DNA of 64,000 nucleotides. It comes from Verrucomicrobiota bacterium (GTDB lineage: Bacteria; Verrucomicrobiota; Verrucomicrobiia; Opitutales; Opitutaceae). Numbering within the stretch: position 1 is the first letter of the stretch; each line of letters begins with the position of its first letter. Location of the stretch: NCBI GenBank assembly GCA_016235555.1, contig JACRKC010000027.1, positions 21,691-85,690 of the forward strand, read 5' to 3'. A program made the position numbers and the translations under genes. The notes under the pieces were generated by a model. That model saw nothing but the letters and a program-made list of their open reading frames with translations. It searched no databases and was not told where the DNA came from. Positions 24,917-33,777 of the stretch are shown piece by piece.

Positions 24917-27364
24917 TCATGGCGTCTTTCGCATTTGAAACGGCGGGCTGTTAACGAGGGCGAGGATCAGGGACGAGAAGCGGTAGTCTTCCTTTTGCGC
25001 ACGGCGGAGGATGGCTCGGACGGCCGGGGCGTCGTAGGTTTCGACGCCCCGGCCGAGGGCGAAGATGAGAAGTTTTTCGACGACGTTGCCGGCGAAGAGC
25101 TCGGGGCGCTGGAGCAGCGCCTGTTCGAGCGCGCCCACGCCGGCGAAGGTCGTGCCGTCGGGCAGGCCGCTGGCGGTGTCGATGGGGACGTAGTTTTCGG
25201 CGGCGCGCCAACGGCCGATGGCGTCGTAGTTTTCGAGCGCGAATCCGATCGGATCGATGAGGTTGTGGCAGCTGGCGCAGACGGGTTTTTCACGGTGGGC
25301 GGCGAGGCGCGCGCGGATCGGGAGCGTGGCGGAGACGACCGCTTGGTCGAGCGACGGGACGTTCGGTGGCGGCGGCGCGGGCGGCGTGCCGAGCAGGTTG
25401 TCGAGAATCCACTTGCCGCGGATGACGGGCGAGGTGCGCGTGGCGTAGGACGTGACCGTGAGGATGCTGCCGTGGCGAAGGAGGCCGCCGCGCTGCCGCT
25501 CAGACCCCGAGTCGGGGCGTAAGGCCCCTCCCACCGCCCTGTCGCCGCCGGCGAAAGAGACGCGGCGGAAGTGGCTGCCGTGGATGTGTGGGATGCCATA
25601 GTGGCGGGCGAGGCGCTCGTTGAGAAACGTGTAGTCGGCGGCGAGCAGGTCGGTGATGGGGCGATCTTCGCGAAACACGCTTTCGACGAAGCGCTCGGTT
25701 TCCTCGCGCAACGCCTGCCGGAGGTTGTCGTCGAAATTGATGAAGAGCCGGAGGTCGGGCGCGACGCTGTCGAGCGCGCGCAGATGGAGCCATTGGGCGG
25801 CGAAGTTGGTGACGAGGCTGCGCGAGCGTTCGTCGGCGAGCATGCGGCGGACCTGGGTTTCGAGGCCGGCGGGGTGGTGCAGGTCGCCGCGCGCGGCGGC
25901 ATCGAGCAGCGGTTCGTCGGGCAGACTGCTCCACAGGAAGAACGCCAGGCGCGACGCGAGTTCGAAATCGAAGAGGCGGTAGACGGTGCCGGGCGCGAGG
26001 CCGGGTGGATCCTGCTCGACGCGGAGGAGGAAGCGCGGGCTGACGAGGATGGCGGCGAGGGCGTGTTCGATGCCGGCCTCGAAGCCAGCGCCCTCGGCGG
26101 CGCCGTCGCGGAAGAATTGGAGCGGTTTGCGGAGATCGTCGTCGGTGACGGGGCGGCGGTAGGCGAGGCGGGTGAGGCGGGCGAGGACCATCGTGGCCGC
26201 GGCCTCAGGTGCGACGATTTTAGGGTCGGCCGGCTTGATCAGCCCGAACGACGTCGGCGGCATGGAATTGAAACCACTCAGCACGCCGAAAATTTTTCGC
26301 CGGCTCGGGGTATCGCCGGGGGCGGTCGCGTCGAAGGGGCCGGTGATGGAGACTTGGTAGACGGCAGGCGTCTGGCGCGGGTGGCGGTGCATGTTGAAAT
26401 GCACCTGGAAAGGTTCGCGCTCGGTCTCGATGAGAGTGGTGGGGTTTTTGAGGAACGTCGCGCCCAGGTCGTGTGGACCGGCCTTCACGCTGACGCGGAA
26501 CTTCAGGTGCTGGTCGACGATCTCGGCGTTTTTGTCGGCGCCGGGCGGCTTTACGGTGGCCTGCGCGACTTGCTCGCGATCGAGGAGCAGCAGGAACTCG
26601 TGCGGTTTCTTGAGGCCTTCGACCTGTTCGTTGCGGTCGCGCGAGAGGCGGACTTGGATCTCGTAGGTGCCGTCCTGCGGAAACGAATAGGCGATGAGCA
26701 TCCCGCCGCGGGTGCCGAGGGGGAGGCCGGCGACATGCTCCTCCTGCGTGACATCGGGCTTGGTGCGAAACGTGTCGCCGCTGGGGACTTTGCCGGGAGT
26801 GCCGACGGCGAGGCGGGCGATTTTCTGGGCGGCCGAGACGTAACGGTCCATCAACGTGGGCGAGAGCGTGCCGAGGGTGACGTTGTCGAAACCGAGGGCG
26901 GGCTCGTCGTTGGGCAGCAGCGTGCCCGCATCAAGGTCGACGCCGAGCAGGTCGCGGATGGCGTTTTGATATTCGGTGCGCGTGAGGCGGCGGAAGGTGT
27001 CGGTGCGGCCGGGATTCGGCGCGGCGGCGGCAGTCCGGTCGAGCGCGGCGGTGAGCTCGACGACGGCGCGTTGGTAGGTGGCCTGGTCGGGCCGTGGCTC
27101 GCCGAGCGGCGGCATGTGACGGTGGTCGAGTTTGCGCGCCACTTTTTCCCAGGCGGCGGGGGCGGCGGCGACATTGGATGGGTCGAGTCCCTCGATGGAG
27201 AAGTCGCCCTTCGTGATCCCGCCGGTGTGGCAATCGGTGCAGAATTTTTCGACGAGCGAGGCCACCTGCCCGGCGGCGCGCGCGGTGACGGCGGTGCACA
27301 GCAAAGACGCGGCGATGAGCGCGCAACGCGTCGGACGGAAACCTCTCGCGGTCGGGTGGGGCAT
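24917..27364 (-). CDS. DUF1592-family cytochrome c-like protein (DUF1587/1592/1588/1585)
   Basis: 815 residues from ATG 27364, chosen because it leads directly into a signal peptide (ALIAASLLCTAVTARAAG). A class I haem site CTDCH follows at the mature N-terminus (VEKFCTDCHTGGITKGD) and a second CASCH lies near the C-terminus (CASCHNLIDPIGFALENYD). Between them are the domains usual for the family: FRRLTRTEYQNAIRDLLGVD (DUF1587), LAYRRPVTDDDLR, FELASRLAFFLWSSLPDEPL (DUF1592) and RGKWILDNLLGTPPAPPPPN (DUF1588). Founder gene of the operon with DUF1552 and ankyrin. Periplasmic; redox role inferred, substrate unknown. Confidence 0.92.
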   Translation of the reverse strand: MPHPTARGFRPTRCALIAASLLCTAVTARAAGQVASLVEKFCTDCHTGGITKGDFSIEGLDPSNVAAAPAAWEKVARKLDHRHMPPLGEPRPDQATYQRAVVELTAALDRTAAAAPNPGRTDTFRRLTRTEYQNAIRDLLGVDLDAGTLLPNDEPALGFDNVTLGTLSPTLMDRYVSAAQKIARLAVGTPGKVPSGDTFRTKPDVTQEEHVAGLPLGTRGGMLIAYSFPQDGTYEIQVRLSRDRNEQVEGLKKPHEFLLLLDREQVAQATVKPPGADKNAEIVDQHLKFRVSVKAGPHDLGATFLKNPTTLIETEREPFQVHFNMHRHPRQTPAVYQVSITGPFDATAPGDTPSRRKIFGVLSGFNSMPPTSFGLIKPADPKIVAPEAAATMVLARLTRLAYRRPVTDDDLRKPLQFFRDGAAEGAGFEAGIEHALAAILVSPRFLLRVEQDPPGLAPGTVYRLFDFELASRLAFFLWSSLPDEPLLDAAARGDLHHPAGLETQVRRMLADERSRSLVTNFAAQWLHLRALDSVAPDLRLFINFDDNLRQALREETERFVESVFREDRPITDLLAADYTFLNERLARHYGIPHIHGSHFRRVSFAGGDRAVGGALRPDSGSERQRGGLLRHGSILTVTSYATRTSPVIRGKWILDNLLGTPPAPPPPNVPSLDQAVVSATLPIRARLAAHREKPVCASCHNLIDPIGFALENYDAIGRWRAAENYVPIDTASGLPDGTTFAGVGALEQALLQRPELFAGNVVEKLLIFALGRGVETYDAPAVRAILRRAQKEDYRFSSLILALVNSPPFQMRKTP

Positions 27365-27526
27365 GGGGAACTCGAGGCGAGCCGAACAAAGCCGCCGCCG
27401 CCCGCTGCGGCGAGGCAAAAGACCGGCGGACGGTCAGCGAAAAACGGGGCGGTCGTGGCCCCGGCCTGTCACGCGCTGAGCCGGACTCGTGCATTTGAGT
27501 GTGGTTTCGCTGGCGAAAAGGTCGGA
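27365..27526. other. Leader region of the DUF1592 operon
   Basis: Promoter of the minus-strand DUF1592 operon must lie here or in the repeat patch beyond. No gene and no clear -35/-10 seen. Confidence 0.3.
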
Positions 27527-27612
27527 TCGAGGTGGAGCGCGTTGCTCCCCAACGCGCTTTCAGGAGTTACGTCGCAGCCCAAGCGCGTTGAGGGCAACGC
27601 GCTCCACCTCGA
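27527..27612. repeat. Palindromic unit with 19-bp perfect terminal arms
   Basis: TCGAGGTGGAGCGCGTTGC (27527-27545) is exactly complementary to GCAACGCGCTCCACCTCGA (27594-27612); an inner AACGCGC / GCGCGTT pair forms another stem. A half copy lies near 38081-38109. Confidence 0.85.
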
Positions 27613-27659
27613 CTGCCCTGTTGCGGCTGCGAGGGCGTCGAAAAAGGGTTCACCTGTTT

Positions 27660-27754
27660 GTCATTCCGAGCGGAGCGAAGAATCCAGCGGGGCTTTCGCA
27701 CCTCGGAGAATGCCGCGGAAATCCAACTGGATTCTTCGCTCCGCTCAGAATGAC
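27660..27754. repeat. Inverted repeat with GAAGAATCC arms
   Basis: 28-nt arms, one mismatch: GTCATTCCGAGCGGAGCGAA and continuing to 27687, against the complement at 27727-27754. A single arm recurs at 41465-41491. Non-coding. Confidence 0.85.
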
Positions 27755-27796
27755 AGGCCTTTTAGACGCCCTCTGAGCCGGAAGTGTGCAGTCGGC

Positions 27797-27893
27797 CGTA
27801 GCAGCCGACCCTTCGGCCAGCTCAGGGCAGGCAGTGAGGAGGCTGGAGCAAAGGGAGTCGCGGCAACCAGCCTCGCTGCTCGGCTGCTACCAC
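27797..27893. repeat. Palindromic unit (CGTAGCAGCCGA arms) with a GCCTGCCCTGAGC element inside
   Basis: CGTAGCAGCCGA (27797) pairs with TCGGCTGCTACCACG (from 27879), and GAGGCTGG with CCAGCCTC. Between them, 27812-27832 carries the complement of the GCCTGCCCTGAGC..GTCGAA element also found within the two defence genes at 57.2 and 59.1 kb. Confidence 0.7.
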
Positions 27894-27937
27894 GTTTCGC
27901 GAACTTCAACCGCAATGTTCCGGCTGAGTGTTCCGCG

Positions 27938-27956
27938 GGCAGGTCGCAGACCTGCC
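27938..27956 (-). repeat. Hairpin after the transaldolase gene
   Basis: GGCAGGTC-gca-GACCTGCC, perfect 8-bp stem, 6 bp past the stop codon of the minus-strand transaldolase gene. It may slow or end transcription; no T-run follows. Confidence 0.5.
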
Positions 27957-27961
27957 CTACT

Positions 27962-29017
27962 TCACGGCAGCATCCGCGCGCGGACGGACTTGATGAGGTC
28001 GTCGTAGCCGCCGAGGAATTGGTTCAGCGTGTGGACCGTCGCGCCGTAGGTGAGGAAGTCGGCGGGGTTCATGCCGTTTTCGTCGTGGGCGCGGATGAAG
28101 TCGGGGAACTTCGCGCGGAGCTCGGCGAGGACCGCGGGATCGACGGGGTCTTCGAGCGTGAGGCGCGGCTCGGTGGCGGAGGCGTTGAACTTCGTCCACC
28201 ACGTGTAGGGGACCGTCTGGAGAACCTCGCGGCCAATGATTTGCGACCAGTGGCCTTCGTGACGGTAGGCGGCGGCGAGGAGCGTGCCGGGGCGGCCGCT
28301 GCTCTTGAAAAGCTGGTGCGCGCGTTTGAAGACGGCGATGCCGGCCCAGTCCATCGCGCCTGGGGTGGTCGCGATTTTTTCCGCTTCGGCGACGCGCTTG
28401 AGCTGATCATCGACGCGACCGATCATGAGCGTGATGTAGGGGCGGATGGCATCGGTGTCGCGGCCGGCGGCGGCGGCGCGTTTGAGTCCGCGTTCGAAGG
28501 CGGCGGAGACGGCGAGCGCCTGCGGGACGGCAAAGGAGACGGTGGCGTTTACGCGGATGCCGCGGGCCGTCATTTCCTCGATGGCGGCGATGCCGACGGC
28601 GGTGGCGGGGGCCTTGATCGCGATGTTGGGCGCGAGGGCGGCGAGTTGCGTGGCCTGCGCGACCATCAGCGCCTGGTTCGGATAATACTTCGGGTTGACC
28701 TGCGCGGAGAGAAAACCCTTCACGCCGCGCGTGGCGTCGAAGACGGGCTTGAGACGCGAGGCGGCGTCGATCGCGAGCGTGTGGATGAGTTTCCACGCGA
28801 TGTCGTCCTCGGTGTCGGCGGGATTTTCCGCGAGGAGCCGATCGATGATCGGATGGCAGAGGGTGGGCTGGGCTTTGACGGCCTGGGAAACGATCACGGG
28901 GTTCGACGTGCCGCCGGTGGCGCCGAGGGCGACGGCTTCGCCGAGCTCGGCGGGGACGCCGGAGTCGTTCCACCAATCGGCGCCGAGCGCCGTCATTTGG
29001 GACATGCGGTTGGTCAT
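27962..29017 (-). CDS. Transaldolase-family protein
   Basis: 351 residues from ATG 29017; an upstream in-frame ATG (29041) lies in a repeat. Class I aldolase TIM-barrel cues: GATGGTSNPVIVSQAV (phosphate/strand 1), VKGFLSAQVNPKYYPNQ, and the Schiff-base lysine in PNIAIKAPAT, followed by GIRVNATVSFAVPQA. Longer than FSA-type enzymes, similar to decarboxylating-operon TAL proteins. Last gene of the iolB-iolD-iolE run. The window lacks iolJ, so it may serve an aldolase or sugar-phosphate step of inositol breakdown (inference); ordinary pentose-phosphate transaldolase is the alternative. Confidence 0.88.
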   Translation of the reverse strand: MTNRMSQMTALGADWWNDSGVPAELGEAVALGATGGTSNPVIVSQAVKAQPTLCHPIIDRLLAENPADTEDDIAWKLIHTLAIDAASRLKPVFDATRGVKGFLSAQVNPKYYPNQALMVAQATQLAALAPNIAIKAPATAVGIAAIEEMTARGIRVNATVSFAVPQALAVSAAFERGLKRAAAAGRDTDAIRPYITLMIGRVDDQLKRVAEAEKIATTPGAMDWAGIAVFKRAHQLFKSSGRPGTLLAAAYRHEGHWSQIIGREVLQTVPYTWWTKFNASATEPRLTLEDPVDPAVLAELRAKFPDFIRAHDENGMNPADFLTYGATVHTLNQFLGGYDDLIKSVRARMLP

Positions 29018-29035
29018 CGGAGGGAAATTTTGGTT

Positions 29036-29119
29036 AACCACGAATGGACACGAAGAGACACGAATTAGTAGCGAACGGCGGACCTGAGCCTTCGTGTGAA
29101 TTCGTGTCCATTCGTGGTT
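29036..29119. repeat. Inverted repeat AACCACGAATGGACACGAA
   Basis: AACCACGAATGGACACGAA (29036) pairs with TTCGTGTCCATTCGTGGTT (to 29119); inner ACACGAATT / AATTCGTG-like arms add to it. It fills the gap between transaldolase and iolE. Confidence 0.8.
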
Positions 29120-29135
29120 GATAAGATTGTTCAGA

Positions 29136-30050
29136 TCAGACGCCGGTTTGGGTGCGGACGTAGGCGCGGGCTTTTCTGGCTTTGGGGAGGGCGGGGACTT
29201 TTACGGGATCCTCCTCGGCTTCGACGACGAGCCAGCCGCGGTAATCGGCGCGAGCGAGGATTTTGAAGATCGCGGGATAATCCACGCAGCCGTCGCCGGC
29301 GATGGTGAACACGCCGTGGGCGACCGCGCGGTAGAAGGACCAGCCTTCGCGGCGCACACGCTCGGCGACGGCGGGGCGCACGCTCTTGAGGTGCACGTGG
29401 CCGATGCGCGCGGCGTATTTTTTGGCGATGGCGACGGGGTCGATGCCGGCGAAGGCGAGGTGGCCGGCGTCGAGGAGCAACGAGATTTCCGGGACAGCGG
29501 CGAGCAGGTGGTGGAGATCGGCTTCGCCCTGGATGACCGTGCCCATGTGGTGGTGATAGACGATGCGCATCTCTTCGGATGCGGCGAGAGCGGCGAGGCG
29601 CTTGAGGCCGGAGATGAATTTGCGCCACTCGGACGCGGTGAGGCGGGGCGTGAGTTCGCTTGCTCGCGATCCGAAACCGAGCGCGGCGTTTTTGTCGCCA
29701 TGAATGCAGCGGGTGCACTCGGCGACGATGGCGACGCGGGCGCCGAGGGTTTTCAGGAGGTTGAGGTGCGCGCGGAAATTTTTCTCCTCCTCGGCGAAGG
29801 GCTTCGACGCGAGGTAGGTGGAGTGCCAGCCGCTGACAAGGCGGAGGTGGTGGCGGCCGAGGGCGTCGGCGAGTGCGGCGGGCGTGCGGGGGTAGGCGTG
29901 GCCGAGTTCGCTGCCGGCGAAACCGGCGGCGCGCATTTCGCGGAGGATGGTGTCGAGGGGCACGTCGCCCGCGAGGTCCATGAAGTCATCGTTGGACCAG
30001 ACGATGGGATTGGCGCCGACGAGGCAGGAGGGGTGGAGGGAGACGGGCAT
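29136..30050 (-). CDS. iolE: Inosose (2-keto-myo-inositol) dehydratase
   Basis: 304 residues, xylose-isomerase-like TIM barrel. IolE signatures: GANPIVWSNDDFMDLAGDVP, EMRAAGFAGSELGHAYP, metal-site residues in IVYHHHMGTVIQ and LLLDAGHLAFAGIDP, IGHVHLKSV and the C-terminal GWLVVEAEEDP. The enzyme removes water from 2-keto-myo-inositol to give the trione substrate of IolD, encoded immediately upstream. A 78-bp gap with two hairpins separates it from iolD. No iolG (inositol dehydrogenase) is present in the window. Confidence 0.93.
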   Translation of the reverse strand: MPVSLHPSCLVGANPIVWSNDDFMDLAGDVPLDTILREMRAAGFAGSELGHAYPRTPAALADALGRHHLRLVSGWHSTYLASKPFAEEEKNFRAHLNLLKTLGARVAIVAECTRCIHGDKNAALGFGSRASELTPRLTASEWRKFISGLKRLAALAASEEMRIVYHHHMGTVIQGEADLHHLLAAVPEISLLLDAGHLAFAGIDPVAIAKKYAARIGHVHLKSVRPAVAERVRREGWSFYRAVAHGVFTIAGDGCVDYPAIFKILARADYRGWLVVEAEEDPVKVPALPKARKARAYVRTQTGV

Positions 30051-30063
30051 CTTTCTTTTGTCG

Positions 30064-30123
30064 GTCGGGGTTAATCCCCGACAGGTTTGTGCGAGGTGAA
30101 GGGTGTCGGGCGTAAAGCCCGAC
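30064..30123. repeat. Two GTCGGG hairpins between iolD and iolE
   Basis: GTCGGGG-ttaat-CCCCGAC (30064-30082) and GTCGGGC-gtaaa-GCCCGAC (30105-30123). Same-strand intergenic hairpins may stabilise the upstream iolD message or lower downstream expression. Confidence 0.65.
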
Positions 30124-30128
30124 CTACA

Positions 30129-32012
30129 TCAATAATAGAAGCGTTGTTTGGTTTTCACCGTGCGATCGTAGCGGGCGCGGGCGGCGCGGACGCCGGGGAG
30201 CTTCGAGGTGGCGGAGACGGGGACGTCCCACCACGAGTAACCGGGCAGGCGCACGTCGGCGGGGACGTTGGTGTGGATCACGACGGTGCCTTTTGCGGCT
30301 TTCGCTTGCGCGAGCGCGGCGCGGAGTTCGGCGACGGTGTTGGCACGTAGGCCGGTGGCGCCGAGGCTTTCGGCGTTCTTGGCGAAATCGACATCGACGG
30401 GTTTGCCAGTGAGGCGGGCGTCGGAGCCGGTGCGATGGCGGAATTCGTTGCCAAAGCTGTTGCCGCCGCTGCCGCATTGGAGGCCGTGGATGCAGCCGAA
30501 GCCGTGATTGTCGCAGACGACCACGATTAGTTTCCGGCCTTCCTGCACGGCGGTCACGATCTCGGTGTGGAGCATCAGGTAACTGCCATCGCCGAGGAAA
30601 GCGTAGACCTCGCGTTTGGACTCGGCGAGTTTGATGCCGAGCGCGCCGGCGATCTCGTAGCCCATGCAGGAGTAACCGTATTCCGAGTGGTAGTCGTTCG
30701 TGGCGTGGGAGCGCCAGAGCTTGTGGATGTCGCCGGGGATGCCGCCGGAGGCGTGGACGACGGTGCCGTCGGCGCCGCAGGCGCGATTCACCTCGTCGAT
30801 GACCTGCGCTTGGGTGAGCGGAACGCCGCGCTTCTGCGCGACGAGCGTGGCGCGGGTGGCGGACCATTTCTCCTTTTCACGCGCAACCTTCGTGCGGTGC
30901 GCGGCGGGCGCGCGCCAGCCGGCAAGCGCGCGGGTGAGTTGGGTGAGAATGGCGCGGGCGTCGCCGATAAGCGGGAGCGCGCCGTGCTTGTGGGCGTCGG
31001 CGCCGTGAATGTTGATCGCGATGAAGCGGACGCGGGGATGCTGGAACTGCGATTTCGAGGCGGTGGTGAAATCGCTGAGGCGGGTGCCGATGTTGATCAC
31101 GAGGTCGGCTTCGACGGCGATGGCGTTGGCAGCGGACGTGCCGGTGACGCCGATGGCGCCGAGGCACGACGGGTGTTCGTCGATGAGGGCGCCTTTGCCG
31201 GCTTGGGAGACGCCGACGGGAATGCCGGTGACGGTGCAGAATTTCGCGAGCGCATCGGTGGCGTCGGAGTAGTGAACGCCGCCGCCGGCGACGATGAGCG
31301 GGCGTTTCGCGGTGCGAATCAGTGCGGCGGCGGCGCGGAGATTTTCGGTGGAGCAGCCGGGGCGCTCGACGGTGTAGACGCGTTTCTCGAAAAAGTGCAG
31401 CGGGTAGTCGTAGCTCTCGGCCTGGACGTCCTCGGGCATGGCGAGGGTCACGGCGCCGGTCTCGGCCGGATCGGCGAGGACGCGCATCGCCTCGGGGAGG
31501 GCGGTGAGGATTTGTTCGGGGCGGTTGAGACGATCCCAGTATTTCGAGACGGGGCGGAAGCAGTCGTTGACGGAGACGTCCTGGCTCGACGGAAATTCGA
31601 GTTGTTGCAGCACGGGGCCGGGGCGGCGGTTCGAGAAAATATCGCCGGGGAGCAGGAGGACGGGGAGGCGGTTGACCGACGCGACCGCGGCGCCGGTGAC
31701 CATGTTGGTCGCGCCCGGGCCGATGGAGCTGGTGCAGGCATACGTGCCCAGGCGCTGCCGCGCCTTCGCGAAGGCGACGGCGGCGTGGACCATCGCCTGC
31801 TCGTTTTTGCACTGGAGATACGGGAGCGTGTTTTTGCCGCCGAACGAGCCGTGTTCCTCGAGCGCCTGACCGAAGCCGGTGACATTGCCGTGGCCGAAGA
31901 TGCCCCACACGCCGTGGATGAGGCGGTGCTCGACGCCGTCGCGGCGGATGTATTGACGCTGGAGAAAGCGCACCAGCGCGGCGGCCATGTTGAGGGTGAC
32001 GGTGTTTTTCAT
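30129..32012 (-). CDS. iolD: 3D-(3,5/4)-trihydroxycyclohexane-1,2-dione hydrolase
   Basis: 627 residues from ATG 32012, overlapping iolB by ATGA. Thiamine-diphosphate enzyme of the acetolactate-synthase fold: N-terminal Pyr domain with IFGHGNVTGFGQALEE and the catalytic Glu region CKNEQAMVHAAVAFAK, central domain with RPLIVAGGGVHYSDA, C-terminal PP domain with the GDG...N motif (FLGDGSYLMLHTEI, then CDNHGFGCIHGLQ). IolD opens the inositol ring, giving 5-deoxy-glucuronate, which IolB isomerises. The full-length match and gene order make this secure. Confidence 0.96.
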   Translation of the reverse strand: MKNTVTLNMAAALVRFLQRQYIRRDGVEHRLIHGVWGIFGHGNVTGFGQALEEHGSFGGKNTLPYLQCKNEQAMVHAAVAFAKARQRLGTYACTSSIGPGATNMVTGAAVASVNRLPVLLLPGDIFSNRRPGPVLQQLEFPSSQDVSVNDCFRPVSKYWDRLNRPEQILTALPEAMRVLADPAETGAVTLAMPEDVQAESYDYPLHFFEKRVYTVERPGCSTENLRAAAALIRTAKRPLIVAGGGVHYSDATDALAKFCTVTGIPVGVSQAGKGALIDEHPSCLGAIGVTGTSAANAIAVEADLVINIGTRLSDFTTASKSQFQHPRVRFIAINIHGADAHKHGALPLIGDARAILTQLTRALAGWRAPAAHRTKVAREKEKWSATRATLVAQKRGVPLTQAQVIDEVNRACGADGTVVHASGGIPGDIHKLWRSHATNDYHSEYGYSCMGYEIAGALGIKLAESKREVYAFLGDGSYLMLHTEIVTAVQEGRKLIVVVCDNHGFGCIHGLQCGSGGNSFGNEFRHRTGSDARLTGKPVDVDFAKNAESLGATGLRANTVAELRAALAQAKAAKGTVVIHTNVPADVRLPGYSWWDVPVSATSKLPGVRAARARYDRTVKTKQRFYY

Positions 32013-32851
32013 GCGAGACCTGGGGGGAGATCTTTCGGGCGCCAACCCTGTTGCGCGGGGTCGAGCGTCCATTGGTGTGCGGGAGAAAACGTGAAGCCGG
32101 TGTAGGGATTTCCCGGCAGATGGCGAATCATCCAGAGATAATACATGCCGTAGCCCGGCGCGGAAACCTGTGCGTGGTCGAGCCCGGGCCGGATCGAGAC
32201 GGTGTCGTTGGCGCGCACCTTCACGACGTCGTCGCCGAGCTCGGCGTGGCCGTAGCCGTCGGGTTGCGTGAAGCGGTAGAAATAGATTTCCGGCTGGTCG
32301 TGATGGTGCGGCGGGTAGCTGGACCACCGGCCGGGGAAGTTGACGACTTCGCCGAGGACGAGGTTCGACTCGGGGCGCGTCGTGAGATCGAAGATGGCGC
32401 GGACGTTGCGGAGCGCGGCGTTTTGCACGAGGCCGGCGCCGCGATACTCGGGCTGGAGGTCGGCGGGCGTGAACAGGCGCGGCGTGAAGCGGCGGTCGTT
32501 GGTGGTGCGCACGACTGCAAACTCGGCGCCGGCGGCCGCCGCGCGGAGTTCGATCGGCGTCGCGGCGCAAACATGGAGCGCGGTCGGCGGTTCATCGAAG
32601 AGGCTGCCGCGCATCACGGTGGCACGGGAGCCCGCGAAGGTTACGTCGGCCTCGCCGCGCAGGAGCACCCAGGCCGATTCCTTGGCGTGCGCCTCGGCGC
32701 GAGTTTCGCCGCCCCGGAGGTGCACGATCGAGAAGTCCATCATCATGTCGGGCGCGCCGGCCGGCGGCAGGCCTTCGCGCGTGATGACAGTCTCGCCGGC
32801 GGCAAAGCCCCCGCGCGGGCCGCGTTGCAAAGCGTGGTCGGGAGACGGCAT
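32009..32851 (-). CDS. iolB: 5-deoxy-glucuronate isomerase
   Basis: 280 residues from ATG 32851; an upstream in-frame ATG at 32890 would start inside the LacI-type operator and is unlikely. Bicupin fold: MMMDFSIVHLRGGETRAEA, ALHVCAATPIELRAA and the metal-binding SSYPPHHHDQPEIYFYRF with LDHAQVSAPGYGMYYLWMI. It isomerises 5-deoxy-D-glucuronate to 2-deoxy-5-keto-D-gluconate. First gene of the minus-strand iol operon, so the operator at 32876-32889 should control iolB-iolD-iolE-transaldolase. Confidence 0.95.
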   Translation of the reverse strand: MPSPDHALQRGPRGGFAAGETVITREGLPPAGAPDMMMDFSIVHLRGGETRAEAHAKESAWVLLRGEADVTFAGSRATVMRGSLFDEPPTALHVCAATPIELRAAAAGAEFAVVRTTNDRRFTPRLFTPADLQPEYRGAGLVQNAALRNVRAIFDLTTRPESNLVLGEVVNFPGRWSSYPPHHHDQPEIYFYRFTQPDGYGHAELGDDVVKVRANDTVSIRPGLDHAQVSAPGYGMYYLWMIRHLPGNPYTGFTFSPAHQWTLDPAQQGWRPKDLPPGLA

Positions 32852-32875
32852 GGGGTAGGATGGCGGGCGATGAAA

Positions 32876-32889
32876 TGTAAACGTTCTCA
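32876..32889. promoter_or_regulatory. LacI-type operator upstream of iolB
   Basis: TGTAAACGTTCTCA, identical to the site at 33800-33813 and 12/14 identical to the perfect palindrome TGTAAACGTTTACA before the lacI-type gene (36905-36918). The central AACGTT is typical of LacI/GalR operators. It lies 25 bp before the iolB start and 98 bp before the SDR start, so it could act on both. Confidence 0.8.
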
Positions 32890-32986
32890 AAAAAATTCAC
32901 CGGCAGCGCAATGGAGCTGTAAAGCACGAAATCGCGCGCGCAGCGCTTGCGGGCGGCGGCGCGCATCGTTCCACTCCGGCCTGCGC

Positions 32987-33757
32987 ATGGAGTTTGCCGA
33001 CCTCTTCTCGTTGCATGGCCGCCGTGTCCTGATCACGGGTGCGGCGCAAGGCATCGGCCTGACGCTCGCGCGCGGATTGGCGGCGGCGGGGGCGGAGTTG
33101 TTGTTGAACGATCTCGATGGCGCGAAGCTCGACGCGACCGCCGCGGCGCTGCGGGCGGAGGGCTGCACGGTCACCACGGCAGCGTTCAACGTTGCGCGAG
33201 AGAGCGAAGTGGTGTCCGGCGTCGCCCGGCTGGAGCGCGAGGGCGGACCGATCGATGTCCTGGTCAACAACGCCGGCATTCACCGCCGCGCGCCGCTCGA
33301 GTCGATGCCGCTGGAGAACTGGCAGGCGGTCCTCGACGTAAATCTCACGAGCGCGTTCCTGGTCGCGCGGGCGGTGGCACCGGGGATGATCGCGTGCCGG
33401 GCGGGAAAAATCATCAATCTCTGCTCGATGAACTGCGAACTCGCGCGGCCCAACATCGCCAACTACGCCGCGGCGAAAGGCGGCCTGAAGATGCTCACGC
33501 GGGCGATGGCGGTGGAGTGGGCGAAGCACAACATCCAGGCCAACGGCCTCGGTCCCGGCTACCTGCTCACCGAGATGACGCGCGCGTTGGCGGCCGATCC
33601 GGTCTTCGACGGATGGATCCGCGGGCGCACCCCGGCCGGGCGATGGGGCGAGCCGGGCGATTTGATCGGGGCGGCGGTATTCCTCGCTTCGACTGGCTCG
33701 GACTTCATGAACGGGCAGGTGCTCTACGTCGACGGCGGGTTGCTCGCGGCGCTGTGA
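32987..33757 (+). CDS. SDR-family oxidoreductase, gluconate 5-dehydrogenase-like
   Basis: 256 residues from ATG 32987. Classical short-chain dehydrogenase: cofactor motif TGAAQGIG, NNAG at the end of strand 4, catalytic Ser/Tyr/Lys as INLCSMNCE and YAAAKGG, and C-terminal FMNGQVLYVDGG. NLDGAK after strand 2 (acidic D) suggests NAD preference. Closest by overall pattern to gluconate/2-deoxy-gluconate dehydrogenases. Divergent from iolB and 88 bp before a TonB receptor; a role in oxidising an inositol-derived or related polyol is likely but the substrate is not determined. Confidence 0.88.
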   Translation: MEFADLFSLHGRRVLITGAAQGIGLTLARGLAAAGAELLLNDLDGAKLDATAAALRAEGCTVTTAAFNVARESEVVSGVARLEREGGPIDVLVNNAGIHRRAPLESMPLENWQAVLDVNLTSAFLVARAVAPGMIACRAGKIINLCSMNCELARPNIANYAAAKGGLKMLTRAMAVEWAKHNIQANGLGPGYLLTEMTRALAADPVFDGWIRGRTPAGRWGEPGDLIGAAVFLASTGSDFMNGQVLYVDGGLLAAL

Positions 33758-33777
33758 GACGGAAGCGGAATTGGCCC

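Noticed and set aside
30567..32105. Plus-strand 512-codon frame over iolD
   Set aside because: iolD on the other strand is full length with ThDP motifs.
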